Positions 1 to 11,421 are shown, numbered from the stretch's first letter. The stretch is DNA of 64,000 bases from Desulfobulbus elongatus DSM 2908 (GCF_000621145.1 NZ_JHZB01000003.1:62001-126000), one strand, 5' to 3'. The notes: a model not told the origin generated them from the sequence alone. Made by a program: numbers and translations.

Positions 1-106
1 GCCGGGGGCCGAATCGCCCCAACCGCTGCCGTCCGGACCCGTGGAAGAGGACGGTTTCCGGAAACGGCAGCAACGAACCCCGGCGCCCTAGCCGCCCCAT
101 GCCGTC

Positions 107-667
107 ATGTCGTCGTCAGCAATGAACAACAGAAGAAACCGCCGCAGCCCGCGACGGGCGCGGATTTCTCCGGTGTCGGCGCTGCGCGGGGCCATCGGTC
201 GGCATCTCAGAAAGCATCTGGTGATCTATGTACCGGCTGCGGCGCCGTTGATTTTTGTGCTGCTGGCCCATGGCATCACCGTGGCGACCCTGGTTTTGAT
301 CAGGTCCGGGGTGCTGCCGCAGGGCCTGGGACTGCATAAAACCCTGGTGACCTGGGGGGTGTACGGATTCCTGCCCCTGCTGCTCTGCTCCTACGGCTGT
401 TTTTTTGCCGTGGCCCGGCCGGTGACCGGGCTGCTGACGCGGAGGTATCCCGAATGGCCGCCGGCCGGGCTGACCGTGGTATCCGGCGCCGCCTACGGCG
501 CGGCCGTTGCCCTGGTCCTGCTGCTGCTGCTCGCACCCGGCTCGACGCTCCGGGTGTTCTTCCTGCTGCTCATCGGCATGGCGACCGGTCTGGGCAACTG
601 GTGGCTGTACCGCGCCCTGACGGTCGCACCCCCACAAACGGCTCAACCGCCTCGAGCCGGCCTGTAA
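107..667 (+). CDS. Small multi-pass membrane protein, unknown function
   Basis: Encodes about 186 residues with a basic N-terminus (many Arg in the first 40 residues) and roughly four hydrophobic segments near residues 38-65, 82-105, 122-145 and 148-170, so an inner-membrane protein is expected. I do not recognise a family. No clear Shine-Dalgarno precedes the first ATG; an ATG five codons later (122) is equally possible. An in-frame TAG lies just upstream at 89-91, so the protein does not extend past the left side. It is followed 36 bases later by an argA-type acetyltransferase, possibly in the same transcript. Confidence 0.6.
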   Translation: MSSSAMNNRRNRRSPRRARISPVSALRGAIGRHLRKHLVIYVPAAAPLIFVLLAHGITVATLVLIRSGVLPQGLGLHKTLVTWGVYGFLPLLLCSYGCFFAVARPVTGLLTRRYPEWPPAGLTVVSGAAYGAAVALVLLLLLAPGSTLRVFFLLLIGMATGLGNWWLYRALTVAPPQTAQPPRAGL

Positions 668-703
668 CCGGTCGTCCGGCATACCCGAGAAGAGGGAGGA
701 CGT

Positions 704-1204
704 ATGGCGTCTGTACAGCGGCGTGACACGAAAGCGGGCAGGATCCGTCCCGCCCGCATGGGCGATGTCCGGGCCATCCATGCCCTGCTCACCACCTTTG
801 CCAACAAGGGCCTGATGCTGCCCCGTTCGATCAGCTCCCTCTACGACCATCTGCGCGATTTCATCGTCTACGAGGAAGACGGGACCGTGTACGGGATCTG
901 CGCCCTGCACATCTGCTGGGACGATCTGGCGGAGATCCGCTCGCTGGCGGTGGCCGAGGAACGGCAGAAACGCGGCATCGGCGCCCTGCTGGTCGAATCC
1001 TGCCTGGACGAGGCCAGGAGCCTTTCGATCGACCGGGTGTTCGTGCTCACCTACCAGGCCCCTTTTTTCCGCAAGTTCGGCTTTGTCGACCGGGACAAGC
1101 AGGACCTGCCGCACAAGATCTGGAGCGACTGCATCCATTGCGCCAAATTTCCCGACTGCGACGAGGATGCCCTGATCCGCACCGGCCTGGCCGGCCGGTC
1201 GTGA
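704..1204 (+). CDS. argA: GNAT acetyltransferase, N-acetylglutamate synthase type
   Basis: A 166-residue GNAT-fold enzyme resembling the short stand-alone N-acetylglutamate synthases of delta-proteobacteria, which transfer acetyl from acetyl-CoA to glutamate in the first step of arginine synthesis. The acetyl-CoA loop QKRGIGA is at residues 88-94. Family-like features include IRPAR near the N-terminus, the stretch after EIRSLAV, and a C-terminal Cys-containing segment (SDCIHCAKFPDC). It lacks the amino-acid-kinase domain of long ArgA. GAGGGAGG lies just before the ATG. ArgJ of the same cycle is encoded 6 kb downstream. The family call is by resemblance; another GNAT substrate cannot be excluded. 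Confidence 0.8.
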   Translation: MASVQRRDTKAGRIRPARMGDVRAIHALLTTFANKGLMLPRSISSLYDHLRDFIVYEEDGTVYGICALHICWDDLAEIRSLAVAEERQKRGIGALLVESCLDEARSLSIDRVFVLTYQAPFFRKFGFVDRDKQDLPHKIWSDCIHCAKFPDCDEDALIRTGLAGRS

Positions 1205-1261
1205 CCGGGGCCCGGCCGCCGGTCATTTTTCAACAATCAAACCCTTATTGGGGGAACCGTA

Positions 1262-3817
<2,556 letters not shown>

Positions 3818-3842
3818 GGCGTCGCTGCTGCCCTGGTCTTCC

Positions 3843-3876
3843 GGCCGTCAGCCCCGCGTTGGGTTGACGGCCTTTT
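3843..3876 (+). terminator. Intrinsic terminator after secA
   Basis: A 12-base-pair stem with one G-U pair (GGCCGTCAGCCC at 3843-3854 against GGGTTGACGGCC at 3861-3872) with a 6-base loop, followed by TTTT. It starts 26 bases after the secA stop. Confidence 0.85.
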
Positions 3877-4063
3877 GCATTTCGCGCCGGCACGGCCCCA
3901 CAGCGGCGGGCGGCCTGGTCGTTTTTTTTTTGCCGTTGCCTCGGCCAAGCGGTGCGGTACTATCGAACAACAGCGGGCTCCAAGGCTGACCGGAACGGTC
4001 CGCGGACAATACAAGCCCTGCCGGTGCCCGCGGCCGGCAGACATCAAAGCGGGAGAACAAACA

Positions 4064-4477
4064 ATGAACGAAGTGACAGCAGCGATCGAGGCGTTCGTCG
4101 ATACCTGGGCGGAGAGCCCGGACGGCAACAAACAGGGGTTCCTCCGGCTGCACGGGGTGCTCGCCGGCATGGGAGATGCGGTGGTTCTCAGCTTTCATCC
4201 CCGGCCGGGGGTGACCTCTTCGCTCCGCGCCGCGGTGCCGGGACACGGTCGGTCGCTTTTCGTCATGGTCGACGTGATCGAGGACCAGCCGCGCTGGCTG
4301 TCGGTCTGTTTCTTTGCCGACATGATCACCGATCCCGAGGAACGGGGAGCGTTCGTCCCCGGTGGCTTGCAGGGCGAGGACGCCGTGTGCTTCGATCTCG
4401 ACGCCTGCACCGAGGAGGCCCTGGCCTACGTCATGCTGCGACTGGAGGAGGCCTGCCGCGCGGCCGGCGGCAGGTAA
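4064..4477 (+). CDS. Hypothetical protein, 137 residues
   Basis: I do not recognise this family. I start it at the ATG preceded by GGGAG at 4051-4055 rather than at further-upstream in-frame codons, because the extension is Arg/Pro-rich and lies over a T-run and the secA terminator region. The protein is acidic, soluble and of mixed alpha/beta character, with no signal peptide or transmembrane segment. It ends 13 bases before the convergent phosphodiesterase gene. The upstream gap (3818-4063) holds the secA terminator and a run of ten T (3922-3931). Confidence 0.65.
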   Translation: MNEVTAAIEAFVDTWAESPDGNKQGFLRLHGVLAGMGDAVVLSFHPRPGVTSSLRAAVPGHGRSLFVMVDVIEDQPRWLSVCFFADMITDPEERGAFVPGGLQGEDAVCFDLDACTEEALAYVMLRLEEACRAAGGR

Positions 4478-4490
4478 CCGGGGCGGTACC

Positions 4491-5210
4491 TCATTCGACG
4501 CGCTTGCTGCCGGTCCGGAACATCTCGCCGTAGATGGGCGGCAGTTGATGGTCGCAGATCGCCCTGACCACGGCCTCGACGTCGTAGGGACAGCGGTGCA
4601 GGTCGACCTCGATCCGGCCGTTGTCCAGGCGGAGGATGGCGAAGGAGGCATCGGGCCGGCCGTCCATCATCCGCCCCACCGAGCCGGGATTGATGAAGTG
4701 GACGCCGCCCGCCCGCCGGTGGTAGGGCGAATGGGAGTGGCCGGTGAGCACCACCTCGCAGGAGGTCTCCCTGGCCAGTTCCTTGAAGCGCTTGTCCGGC
4801 GTGTCGGCGGACAGAAACTCCTCGTGGTCGGCCGGACTGCCGTGGAACAGGCCGATGAAGGCCTGGCCGAGACGCAGGATTTTCTTTTTTTTCAATTCCA
4901 GAAGATAGCTTTGGTTCTCAGCCGTGAGCGCCGCCGCGGTCCTGGTGTACATGATGCGTTTTTCCGGCTTGGACGGCTTTTTGAACGATTTGCCCTTGAG
5001 CAGCTTGATCACCCGGTCGTCGGTGTTGCCCCGGATGGAAAAGGCCTGGTGGCGGCGCAGCCAGTCGAGGGTCTCGTTGGGAAAGGGCGCGTAGACCAGG
5101 GAGTCGCCGCAGTTGAGGATGTGGGCGCAGTCGAACGGGGCCGCCGCCTGGCTGACGGCGGCAAGCGCCGGATAGTTGCCGTGGATGTCGCTGATGACGA
5201 GGATGTTCAT
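4491..5210 (-). CDS. YfcE/MJ0936-type metallophosphoesterase
   Basis: A 239-residue calcineurin-like phosphodiesterase. The metal-binding motifs are all visible: SDIHGN near residue 7 (DxH), a GDS motif (GD), RGNTDD (GNxD), a later histidine in the FHGSP segment, and the TGHSH motif. NPGSVG near the C-terminus is typical of the YfcE subgroup. The likely substrate is a phosphodiester or cyclic nucleotide, but this cannot be set from sequence. The cardiolipin synthase gene lies 71 bases upstream on the same strand, so the two may be cotranscribed. Confidence 0.85.
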   Translation of the reverse strand: MNILVISDIHGNYPALAAVSQAAAPFDCAHILNCGDSLVYAPFPNETLDWLRRHQAFSIRGNTDDRVIKLLKGKSFKKPSKPEKRIMYTRTAAALTAENQSYLLELKKKKILRLGQAFIGLFHGSPADHEEFLSADTPDKRFKELARETSCEVVLTGHSHSPYHRRAGGVHFINPGSVGRMMDGRPDASFAILRLDNGRIEVDLHRCPYDVEAVVRAICDHQLPPIYGEMFRTGSKRVE

Positions 5211-5281
5211 GGTCGATGGTCACGCATGGTGTGGCTGGCCGGGGCGCATGGGGCCATGGCTCCGAATTTCCCCGCTGCGGG

Positions 5282-6742
5282 CTACAGCAGCGGCCCCAGG
5301 AGCAGGGCGACGTTTTCCAGGAATCTTTGCCGGTAGGGACGGGCCGCGAAGGCGGCGGCATCGTGCTCGCGGGCCTGTGCGAGGTAGCGGTGTTGCAGGC
5401 CCCTGACCCGGTCGGTGAAGTCGTGGTCGTAGATCACCAGGGTCATCTCGAAATTGAGCCAGAAGCTGCGCATGTCGAGGTTGACCGATCCCAGCAGGCA
5501 GAAATTGTTGTCCACGGTGATGCTTTTGGTATGCAGCAGGCCGCCGTGGAAGGCCATGATCCGCACCCCGGCCTGGCTCAGGGCGTCGAACCGGGCCCGG
5601 CTGGCGTAGTGGACCAGACGGGAATCGTTTTTCTCCGGGATGATGATGGTGACAGCGACCCCCCGCTGGGCCGCGGACCGCAGCGCCGCCAAAATGGCGT
5701 TGTCCGGCACGAAATAGGGCGTGGTGAGGATCAGTTCCAGCCGGGCGGCGTAAATGGCGGTGAGCAGAAGGTTGTGGATGGTGTCCTCGCCGTAGCCGGG
5801 GCCGGAGGGAGCCAGTTGCACCAGGGCCTCGCCGGCCGGCGCCACCGGGCGGATGCCGGTGATGCCCCGGTACTTGGTCGGGCTTTGCCCGTGCTCCAGC
5901 AGCCAGTCGAAGAGAAAGGTCGCCGCCAACAACTCCACCACCGGGCCGGTGATCCGCACCATGGCATCCACCCATTCACCCAGGCCGTCCTCCTGTTTGA
6001 AAAAGCGCGGGTCCACCAGGTTCTGGCTGCCGGTATAGGCGATTTCGCCGTCAATCACCGCGATTTTGCGGTGGTTGCGCAGGTCGATCCGCACGAACAG
6101 CGCCCGGATGAGGCCCGCCGGCAGGGCCGCCACCACCTCGACGCCGCCCTTGCGCAACCGTTTGGCCGCGTGGCTGCGCAGAAACCGCTTGGCGCCGATG
6201 GCGTCGAGCAGGACCCGGCAGGCGACCCCCCGCTGCCGCGCCGCCAGCAGGGCCTTGATCAGCTCGTCCATGCGGCCGTCCTCGTCGAGAATGTAGAATT
6301 CGAGAAAGCAACTGGAGCGGGCCCGGTGGATATCGTCGAGCAGGAGGGAGAAGAAGCGGTCGGCAGTGTCGATCAGCTCGAGCCGGTTGCCGGGCATGGT
6401 CGGCATGCCGGTGGTGGTCAGGATCTGCAGATCCAGCGGCTGGCACGCGGGATTGATCCCCTGCCAGTCGATGGCCGGGATGTCCCGCAGGGCGCCGGAC
6501 CATTCCCTGAGGACCGGCCGGTCCTTGGCCAGCCGGCCGGCCCTCCGCTCGCCCAGGCGGTATTCGCCGAGGAGCAGATAGATCAGGGCCCCGCCGAACG
6601 GGATCATGAGGATGACCGCCAGCCAGGCAAAGGAAACGCTGGGCGCCCGCTTGCGCATGATCACCCGCAGGGAGAAACCGATGCGAATGGCCAGGTCGGC
6701 GTGCAGCAGCACGCTGGTCAGCCCCCAGGTCAGGGATTCCAT
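5282..6742 (-). CDS. cls: Cardiolipin synthase (phospholipase D family)
   Basis: A 486-residue membrane enzyme that condenses phosphatidylglycerol to cardiolipin. Two hydrophobic segments lie in the first 65 residues. Two PLD catalytic motifs follow: HRKIAVIDGEIAYTGSQN in the middle and HTKSITVDNNFCLLGSVN near the C-terminus, each with the HxK pair. Length and layout match bacterial Cls (about 480 residues). The 279-base gap upstream separates it from the divergent argJ. That gap contains an imperfect inverted repeat around 6770-6806 but no promoter I would assert. Confidence 0.93.
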   Translation of the reverse strand: MESLTWGLTSVLLHADLAIRIGFSLRVIMRKRAPSVSFAWLAVILMIPFGGALIYLLLGEYRLGERRAGRLAKDRPVLREWSGALRDIPAIDWQGINPACQPLDLQILTTTGMPTMPGNRLELIDTADRFFSLLLDDIHRARSSCFLEFYILDEDGRMDELIKALLAARQRGVACRVLLDAIGAKRFLRSHAAKRLRKGGVEVVAALPAGLIRALFVRIDLRNHRKIAVIDGEIAYTGSQNLVDPRFFKQEDGLGEWVDAMVRITGPVVELLAATFLFDWLLEHGQSPTKYRGITGIRPVAPAGEALVQLAPSGPGYGEDTIHNLLLTAIYAARLELILTTPYFVPDNAILAALRSAAQRGVAVTIIIPEKNDSRLVHYASRARFDALSQAGVRIMAFHGGLLHTKSITVDNNFCLLGSVNLDMRSFWLNFEMTLVIYDHDFTDRVRGLQHRYLAQAREHDAAAFAARPYRQRFLENVALLLGPLL

Positions 6743-7021
6743 CGTGACGACACGGGGCGCGGGCGGTCAGCAGCTGCCGGCCTGAAGAGCCAGGGGCCGG
6801 CTGCAGGGAAAGGAAGGGGAAAGTGCAACGGTCTACTCACGTCCAGGAACAGCGGGATACCGGAATTCGGTCCCCGAATGGGGGTAAAGTGGCATCAATC
6901 CCGATAACGGTCAAGGAAAATTACCGCGGCCCCGCCATGTTCACGTTTTCCTTTTCCGGGCTATCTGGTAGAGTGATTTGAACGATTTTTCGGATAACTT
7001 CATTTGAAAACAGGATGTTTC

Positions 7022-8206
7022 ATGCAGGTGAAAGGTTTTTCGGCGGCAGCGGTGCAGGCCGGCATCCGGTATGCCGGGCGGCTTGATCTGGGATTGATTT
7101 TCTCGCAGACTCCGGCGGTGACCGCCGGGGCCTTCACCACCAACAAGGTCAAGGCGGCGCCGGTACAACTCGACATGGAGCGCCTGCGCTCGGGCCTGGC
7201 CCAGGCGGTGCTGGTGAACAGCGGCAACGCCAACGCCTGCACCGGCAGGGAAGGCATGGACCTGGCCCTGGCCACCGGTGCCCTGGCCGCCGGCGAACTG
7301 GGGATTGATCCGGCGCTGGTGCAGGTGGCCTCGACCGGGGTGATCGGGCAGCAGTTGCGGCTCGATCCGTTCGCCCAGGCCATGCCGGGCTTGGTGGCCG
7401 GCCTCTCGCCCGACGGCTTCGACCAGCTCGCCCGGGCGATCATGACCACCGACCTGGTCCCCAAGATGGCCACGGCCACGGTCGACATCGGCGGGGTCGA
7501 GGTGTCGATCCTCGGGGTGGCCAAGGGCTCGGGGATGATCATGCCGGACATGGCCACCATGCTCTGCTTCGTGGTCACCGATGCCCAGATCGTTTTCCCG
7601 GTGCTCAACCGGCTGGTCAAGTCCGGCGTCGAGCAGACCTTCAACCGGATCACCGTGGATGGCGACACCTCCACCAACGACACGGTGCTGGTCATGGCCA
7701 ACGGTGCCGCCGGCAATCCCTGGATCGACGAGGAGAATCCGCAGGCGGCCGCCCTGTTCGGCGCGGCCCTCCAGGGCGTGTTCAAGCAGTTGGCCCTTGA
7801 GATCGTGGCCGACGGCGAGGGCGCCACCAAGCTGGTCACCGTCAGGGTAGCCGGTGCCCGCGACGAGAGCGAAGCCTTGAGCGCGGCCCAGACCATCGCC
7901 AATTCGGCCCTGGTCAAGACCGCCTTTTTCGGCGAGGACGCCAACTGGGGCCGGATCATCGCCGCCCTGGGCCGGTCGGAATGCACCTTCGATCCCCAGC
8001 GGGTCGGCATCAGTTTCGACGCGGTTGCCCTGGTGGAAAACGGCATGGTCCTGGGTGCGGATCAGGAGGCGGCGGCCACCGAGGTCCTCAGGCAGCCCCG
8101 GTTCACGGTCACGGTGCAGTTGGGCGAGGGCCTTGCCGAGGCCGAAGTGTACACCTGCGATTTCTCCTACGACTACGTCAAGATCAACGCCGATTACCGG
8201 AGTTAA
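7022..8206 (+). CDS. argJ: Glutamate N-acetyltransferase / amino-acid acetyltransferase ArgJ
   Basis: A 394-residue ornithine acetyltransferase of the arginine pathway. It moves acetyl from N-acetylornithine to glutamate, and bifunctional members also use acetyl-CoA. The self-cleavage site is visible in KGSGMIMPDMATMLC, where the peptide bond before Thr is cut to give alpha and beta chains. VNSGNANACTG and FFGEDANWGRI are family signatures. I choose the ATG at 7022, which has AGGA six bases upstream, over an in-frame TTG at 7004. The CYTH/CHAD gene begins 9 bases after the stop. Confidence 0.96.
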   Translation: MQVKGFSAAAVQAGIRYAGRLDLGLIFSQTPAVTAGAFTTNKVKAAPVQLDMERLRSGLAQAVLVNSGNANACTGREGMDLALATGALAAGELGIDPALVQVASTGVIGQQLRLDPFAQAMPGLVAGLSPDGFDQLARAIMTTDLVPKMATATVDIGGVEVSILGVAKGSGMIMPDMATMLCFVVTDAQIVFPVLNRLVKSGVEQTFNRITVDGDTSTNDTVLVMANGAAGNPWIDEENPQAAALFGAALQGVFKQLALEIVADGEGATKLVTVRVAGARDESEALSAAQTIANSALVKTAFFGEDANWGRIIAALGRSECTFDPQRVGISFDAVALVENGMVLGADQEAAATEVLRQPRFTVTVQLGEGLAEAEVYTCDFSYDYVKINADYRS

Positions 8207-8215
8207 GGGGGCGCA

Positions 8216-9772
8216 ATGACGGTCCACCCCGGCGCAGACACCTGGCTGTTGCCCGATTCCCTGTCGGTCGAGGGGCTGCTTGCCGCCCTGGCCGCCGAGT
8301 TCGGGCTGGAGTCTGCACCGGAGTACGGGGCCACGGTGGTCTATGCCGACTCCTTCGACTGGCGGCTCTATCAGCAGGGGTGCCTGCTCCACAGCCATGG
8401 CACCTGCTGGACCCTGTACCATGGCGACAGCGGCGAGGTGACCGTGCAACAGGGGGGACCGGAGTTGCAGGCCTCCTGCCGTGCCCGCGATTTTCCGCCG
8501 GGGGGATTGCGGGAGTTGCTGGAGCCGGTGCTGGGCATCCGCTGCCTGCTGCCGTTGGCCACAGTCCACTTGAGTGGCCGGCAGGTGCGCCTGCTCAACA
8601 AGGACGACAAGACCGTGGCCCGGATCGTGGTCGAATCCCAGCAGCCCGCGGGCAGTGAGCGGCCCCATCGTCTGGTCCGGTTGTTCGGTGTTCGCGGCTA
8701 TGGCCGGGACCAGGAGAACGTCCGCCGTATTCTCGCCGAGGCCGGTGTGGCCGAGGTCGCCTCGCCCCTGATCGGCTTCACGGAAGGATGCCGGGCCATG
8801 GGGCGCAGTCCCCTGGATTACAGCCCGAAATTCGCGCTCGAACTCGACGGCGGCGAAACCGCCCGCGAGGCCATGGCCCGCATCTACCTGACCCTGCTGG
8901 ACACGATCAACCGCAACATACCCGGCGTGCTCGCCGATTATGATCCCGAATTTCTCCACGACCTCCGGGTCGCGGTCCGCCGCACCCGCTCCGGCCTGAG
9001 TCTGGTGAAACAGGTCCTGCCCGGTCCGGTTTCGGACCGGTTCAGCCGGGTATTCAGCCGTTTGGGCGCCTTCACCGGCCCCACCCGCGATCTCGATGTC
9101 TATCTGCTGGCACAGGAATCCTGTCTTGGACGCCTGCCTCCTTCCCTGCGGCCGGGGTTGCAGGAGTTTTTCGCCGGGATGGCCCGCAGGCGGCAGATCG
9201 AGCAGAAGAAACTGGTGCGCGCCCTCCGGGCCAAAAAGACCAGGGCCGCCCTCAACGCCTGGCAGCAGACCCTCAAGCGCCGCGACCGGCAACCGGCGCC
9301 CCTGGCCGGCATGCCGGTGCGGGATCTGGCCGGCCGGATCGTCCTGAAACGGTTCAAGCGGGTTGTGCGTGACGGTCATGCCCTGGACGCAGCCACGCCC
9401 GATGCCGAGGTGCACCGCCTGCGCATCCAGTGCAAGAAACTGCGCTACGCCATGGAATTCTTCGGCTCCCTCTACCCCAGGCATGAGTTGCAGACCCTGG
9501 TCCGGCATTTGAAGCAGTTGCAGGACATCCTCGGCAACTTCAACGATCTTTCGGTGCAGCAGGAGATGCTTCGTCTGACCCTGAAAACCCTCCCCGCCGG
9601 GTCGCGGCGTACTCTCGACCAGGCGGCGGCGCTCGGCGGCCTGCTGCAGAGCCTGTTTCAGGAACAGCAGGAGTTGCGCGCCCATTTCACCGAGGCGTTC
9701 GCCCAATTCGGCGACGAGGAGACCACGGCACTGTTCCACGAACTCTTCGGGAAACGACAGGAGTCTGCATGA
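8216..9772 (+). CDS. CYTH-like / CHAD domain protein
   Basis: A 518-residue protein with a diverged CYTH-like N-terminal half (about 1-150) and a CHAD domain from about residue 220 to 505. CHAD hallmarks are the His/Arg helices HDLRVAVRRTRSG near residue 248 and HRLRIQCKKLRYAMEFF near 400, plus TRDLDVYL. CHAD domains bind inorganic polyphosphate. The EXEXK catalytic signature of CYTH triphosphatases is not evident, so the N-terminus may bind rather than hydrolyse phosphates. The stop overlaps the ParA-like gene by four bases (ATGA), implying translational coupling. Confidence 0.85.
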   Translation: MTVHPGADTWLLPDSLSVEGLLAALAAEFGLESAPEYGATVVYADSFDWRLYQQGCLLHSHGTCWTLYHGDSGEVTVQQGGPELQASCRARDFPPGGLRELLEPVLGIRCLLPLATVHLSGRQVRLLNKDDKTVARIVVESQQPAGSERPHRLVRLFGVRGYGRDQENVRRILAEAGVAEVASPLIGFTEGCRAMGRSPLDYSPKFALELDGGETAREAMARIYLTLLDTINRNIPGVLADYDPEFLHDLRVAVRRTRSGLSLVKQVLPGPVSDRFSRVFSRLGAFTGPTRDLDVYLLAQESCLGRLPPSLRPGLQEFFAGMARRRQIEQKKLVRALRAKKTRAALNAWQQTLKRRDRQPAPLAGMPVRDLAGRIVLKRFKRVVRDGHALDAATPDAEVHRLRIQCKKLRYAMEFFGSLYPRHELQTLVRHLKQLQDILGNFNDLSVQQEMLRLTLKTLPAGSRRTLDQAAALGGLLQSLFQEQQELRAHFTEAFAQFGDEETTALFHELFGKRQESA

Positions 9773-10512
9773 GCGTCATCGCGGTCTACAATATCAAGGG
9801 CGGAGTGGGCAAGACGGCCACCTCGGTCAATCTGGCCTATTTTTCGGCGCAGCACCACGGCAAGACCCTGCTGCTGGATATGGACCCGCAGGGGTCGGCC
9901 TCCTTTTATTTCCGGATCCGTCCGCCGAAAAAGTTCGGAGCGAAAAAGCTGCTCAAGGGCGGCCGCCACATCGAGGAGAATATCAAGGGCACCGATTATC
10001 CGGGACTCGACATGCTGCCCGCCGACTTCTCCTACCGCAACATCGACCTGGCCCTGGACGAGTGCAGGAAATCGCACAAGCGGTTGAGCAAGGTACTGGC
10101 CCCCCTGCAGGAGGAGTACGACCGGATCATTCTCGATTGTCCGCCGAACCTGACCCTGCTGTCGGAGAATATTTTCTACGCCGCCGATTGCATCCTGGCG
10201 CCGGTGATTCCCACCACGTTGTCCCTGCTGTCGCTGGAGCAACTGTTCGCCTTTCTCGACGAGATCGGCCAGGATCCCGACAAGGTGGTGCTCTTTTTTT
10301 CCATGGTGGAAAAACGCAAGAAGATGCATGCCGAGATGATGCGGTCCCTGCGGGAGCGGAACCGGGTGTTGCAGACCGTCATTCCGTACTCGGCGGACAT
10401 CGAACGGATGGGCGTCTACCGGCAGCCGGTGGCGGCGGCCCTTCCCGCATCGGCCGCGGCCGCCGCCTATGAGAGTTTGTGGCATGAAATCAGGGATCTT
10501 CTTGCAATCTGA
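9769..10512 (+). CDS. ParA/MinD-family ATPase
   Basis: A 247-residue deviant Walker ATPase. The signature KGGVGKT is at about residues 10-16, followed by DMDPQGSAS (switch I) and IILDCPPNLTLLS (Walker B). This is a stand-alone chromosomal ParA; no parB or parS site is nearby, so plasmid-style segregation is not implied. It overlaps the CHAD gene upstream by four bases and the SixA gene downstream by 29. The gene order suggests a role tied to polyphosphate or phosphohistidine metabolism or positioning, which is inference. Confidence 0.85.
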   Translation: MSVIAVYNIKGGVGKTATSVNLAYFSAQHHGKTLLLDMDPQGSASFYFRIRPPKKFGAKKLLKGGRHIEENIKGTDYPGLDMLPADFSYRNIDLALDECRKSHKRLSKVLAPLQEEYDRIILDCPPNLTLLSENIFYAADCILAPVIPTTLSLLSLEQLFAFLDEIGQDPDKVVLFFSMVEKRKKMHAEMMRSLRERNRVLQTVIPYSADIERMGVYRQPVAAALPASAAAAAYESLWHEIRDLLAI

Positions 10513-11008
10513 CGCGATCCGGTTGCTGATCTGCCGGCACGCCAAATCGAGTTGGCAGGACGCCAGCCTGAGCGATTTCGACCGCCCCCTGAACAAACGC
10601 GGCGAGCGCGATGCCCCGGAAATGGGCCGCCGCCTGGCGCACCAAGGTATCCGGCCAGACCTGATCATGACCAGCCCGGCGGCGCGCGCCCTGGCCACCG
10701 CCCTCCATTACGCCCGTCAACTCGGGATACCGCCGGAGCAGGTGCAGCGCAATCCGGCGCAATATGCGGCTTCGGTGCCGGAATTGATTCGGTTGGTGCG
10801 CACGGTCGGTCCCGGCGTGCCCACCCTCATGCTGGTCGGCCACAATCCGGAAAGCACTGACCTGGCCAACGAACTGGGCGGCTTGCGGATCGACAACATC
10901 CCGACCGGCGGCATCGTGGCCCTGGCGTTCTCCGGACGTTCGTGGACAGACTTGGCGGTGGGCGCCGGTACGCTCCTGTTCTTCGATTATCCCAAGAAAC
11001 AGGAGTGA
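10484..11008 (+). CDS. sixA: SixA-like phosphohistidine phosphatase
   Basis: A 174-residue histidine-phosphatase-superfamily protein. The catalytic RHAKSSW near the N-terminus corresponds to the RHG motif, with the second histidine in VGHNPES. SixA removes phosphate from histidines of HPt or PTS proteins. I start at the ATG at 10484, with GAGAG upstream; an earlier in-frame ATG at 10469 would add five residues. It overlaps the ParA gene end, completing a CHAD-ParA-SixA cassette. Confidence 0.8.
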   Translation: MKSGIFLQSDAIRLLICRHAKSSWQDASLSDFDRPLNKRGERDAPEMGRRLAHQGIRPDLIMTSPAARALATALHYARQLGIPPEQVQRNPAQYAASVPELIRLVRTVGPGVPTLMLVGHNPESTDLANELGGLRIDNIPTGGIVALAFSGRSWTDLAVGAGTLLFFDYPKKQE

Positions 11009-11056
11009 AGGTTTGGGCGGACGGAACGGAACCGGCATGCCGGGCACGGGGGCGAG

Positions 11057-11245
11057 ATGAAGTCGCCAGGCACGGGAAGGATGCCGAATTGCGTGGCCTG
11101 CCGTCATTATTTCATTACCTATGAGCCCCGGCAGCCCCATGGATGCCGGGCCTACGGCTTCAAGAGCCGGGACGTGCCGTCGCGGGTGGTCCTGACGACT
11201 TCCGGCGTGCCCTGCCGTCTCTTTGCACCTCGGGCGGCGTCCTGA
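11057..11245 (+). CDS. Small conserved cysteine-containing protein, 62 residues
   Basis: The core has CVACRHYFITYEP, a GCRAYGFKS stretch, and a final Cys in GVPCRLF, giving four cysteines spaced like a small metal site. I recognise it as a widespread short unannotated protein (often mislabelled uracil-DNA glycosylase in databases, from memory), but its function is unknown to me. The ATG lies 48 bases after the SixA stop, preceded by a GGGGGCGAG purine stretch. It may be the last gene of the CHAD-ParA-SixA transcript. Confidence 0.65.
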   Translation: MKSPGTGRMPNCVACRHYFITYEPRQPHGCRAYGFKSRDVPSRVVLTTSGVPCRLFAPRAAS

Positions 11246-11286
11246 CGGACGGCATGGCCCGGAGCCGTTGCCCATCAACATCTCTG

Positions 11287-11315
11287 CTGGTTTTTTCTTT
11301 CGAAGCTGGTACAAT
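11287..11315 (+). promoter_or_regulatory. Possible extended -10 promoter for avtA
   Basis: TGGTACAAT at 11307-11315 forms an extended -10 element (TGn then TACAAT). The -35 region, about 17 bases upstream, is poor. It would give a leader of about 100 bases to the GTG of avtA. Confidence 0.3.
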
Positions 11316-11421
11316 TTCCGATTCCCGGTCACGGTCACATCCCCGGTTCTTTCCGGCAGCGGCGGAACGCCGGCATATGGGCAAAGGAAACCGTCTCGCG
11401 CACATAAGGAGTTGTCGCCAC

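Noticed and set aside
2-91. Possible C-terminal end of a protein before the first gene
   Set aside because: About 30 codons are open up to a TAG at 89-91, but all three frames are open near the edge and nothing identifies a gene.
3922-3931. Run of ten T as a second terminator after secA
   Set aside because: No stable hairpin directly precedes it.
6770-6806. Inverted repeat between cls and argJ as terminator or operator
   Set aside because: The stem has mismatches, no T-run follows, and it lies between divergent gene starts. I cannot assign a role.
5216-6907. Long plus-strand open frame opposite cls
   Set aside because: Antisense frame; both PLD motifs are on the minus strand.
6941-9739. 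A very long minus-strand open frame opposite argJ and the CHAD gene
   Set aside because: It is an antisense frame created by GC-rich third positions. The plus strand carries clear ArgJ and CHAD motifs.
9769-10512. ParA-like gene as sign of a plasmid or chromosome partition locus
   Set aside because: No parB, parS-like repeats or replication genes are adjacent; the neighbours are CHAD and SixA genes.
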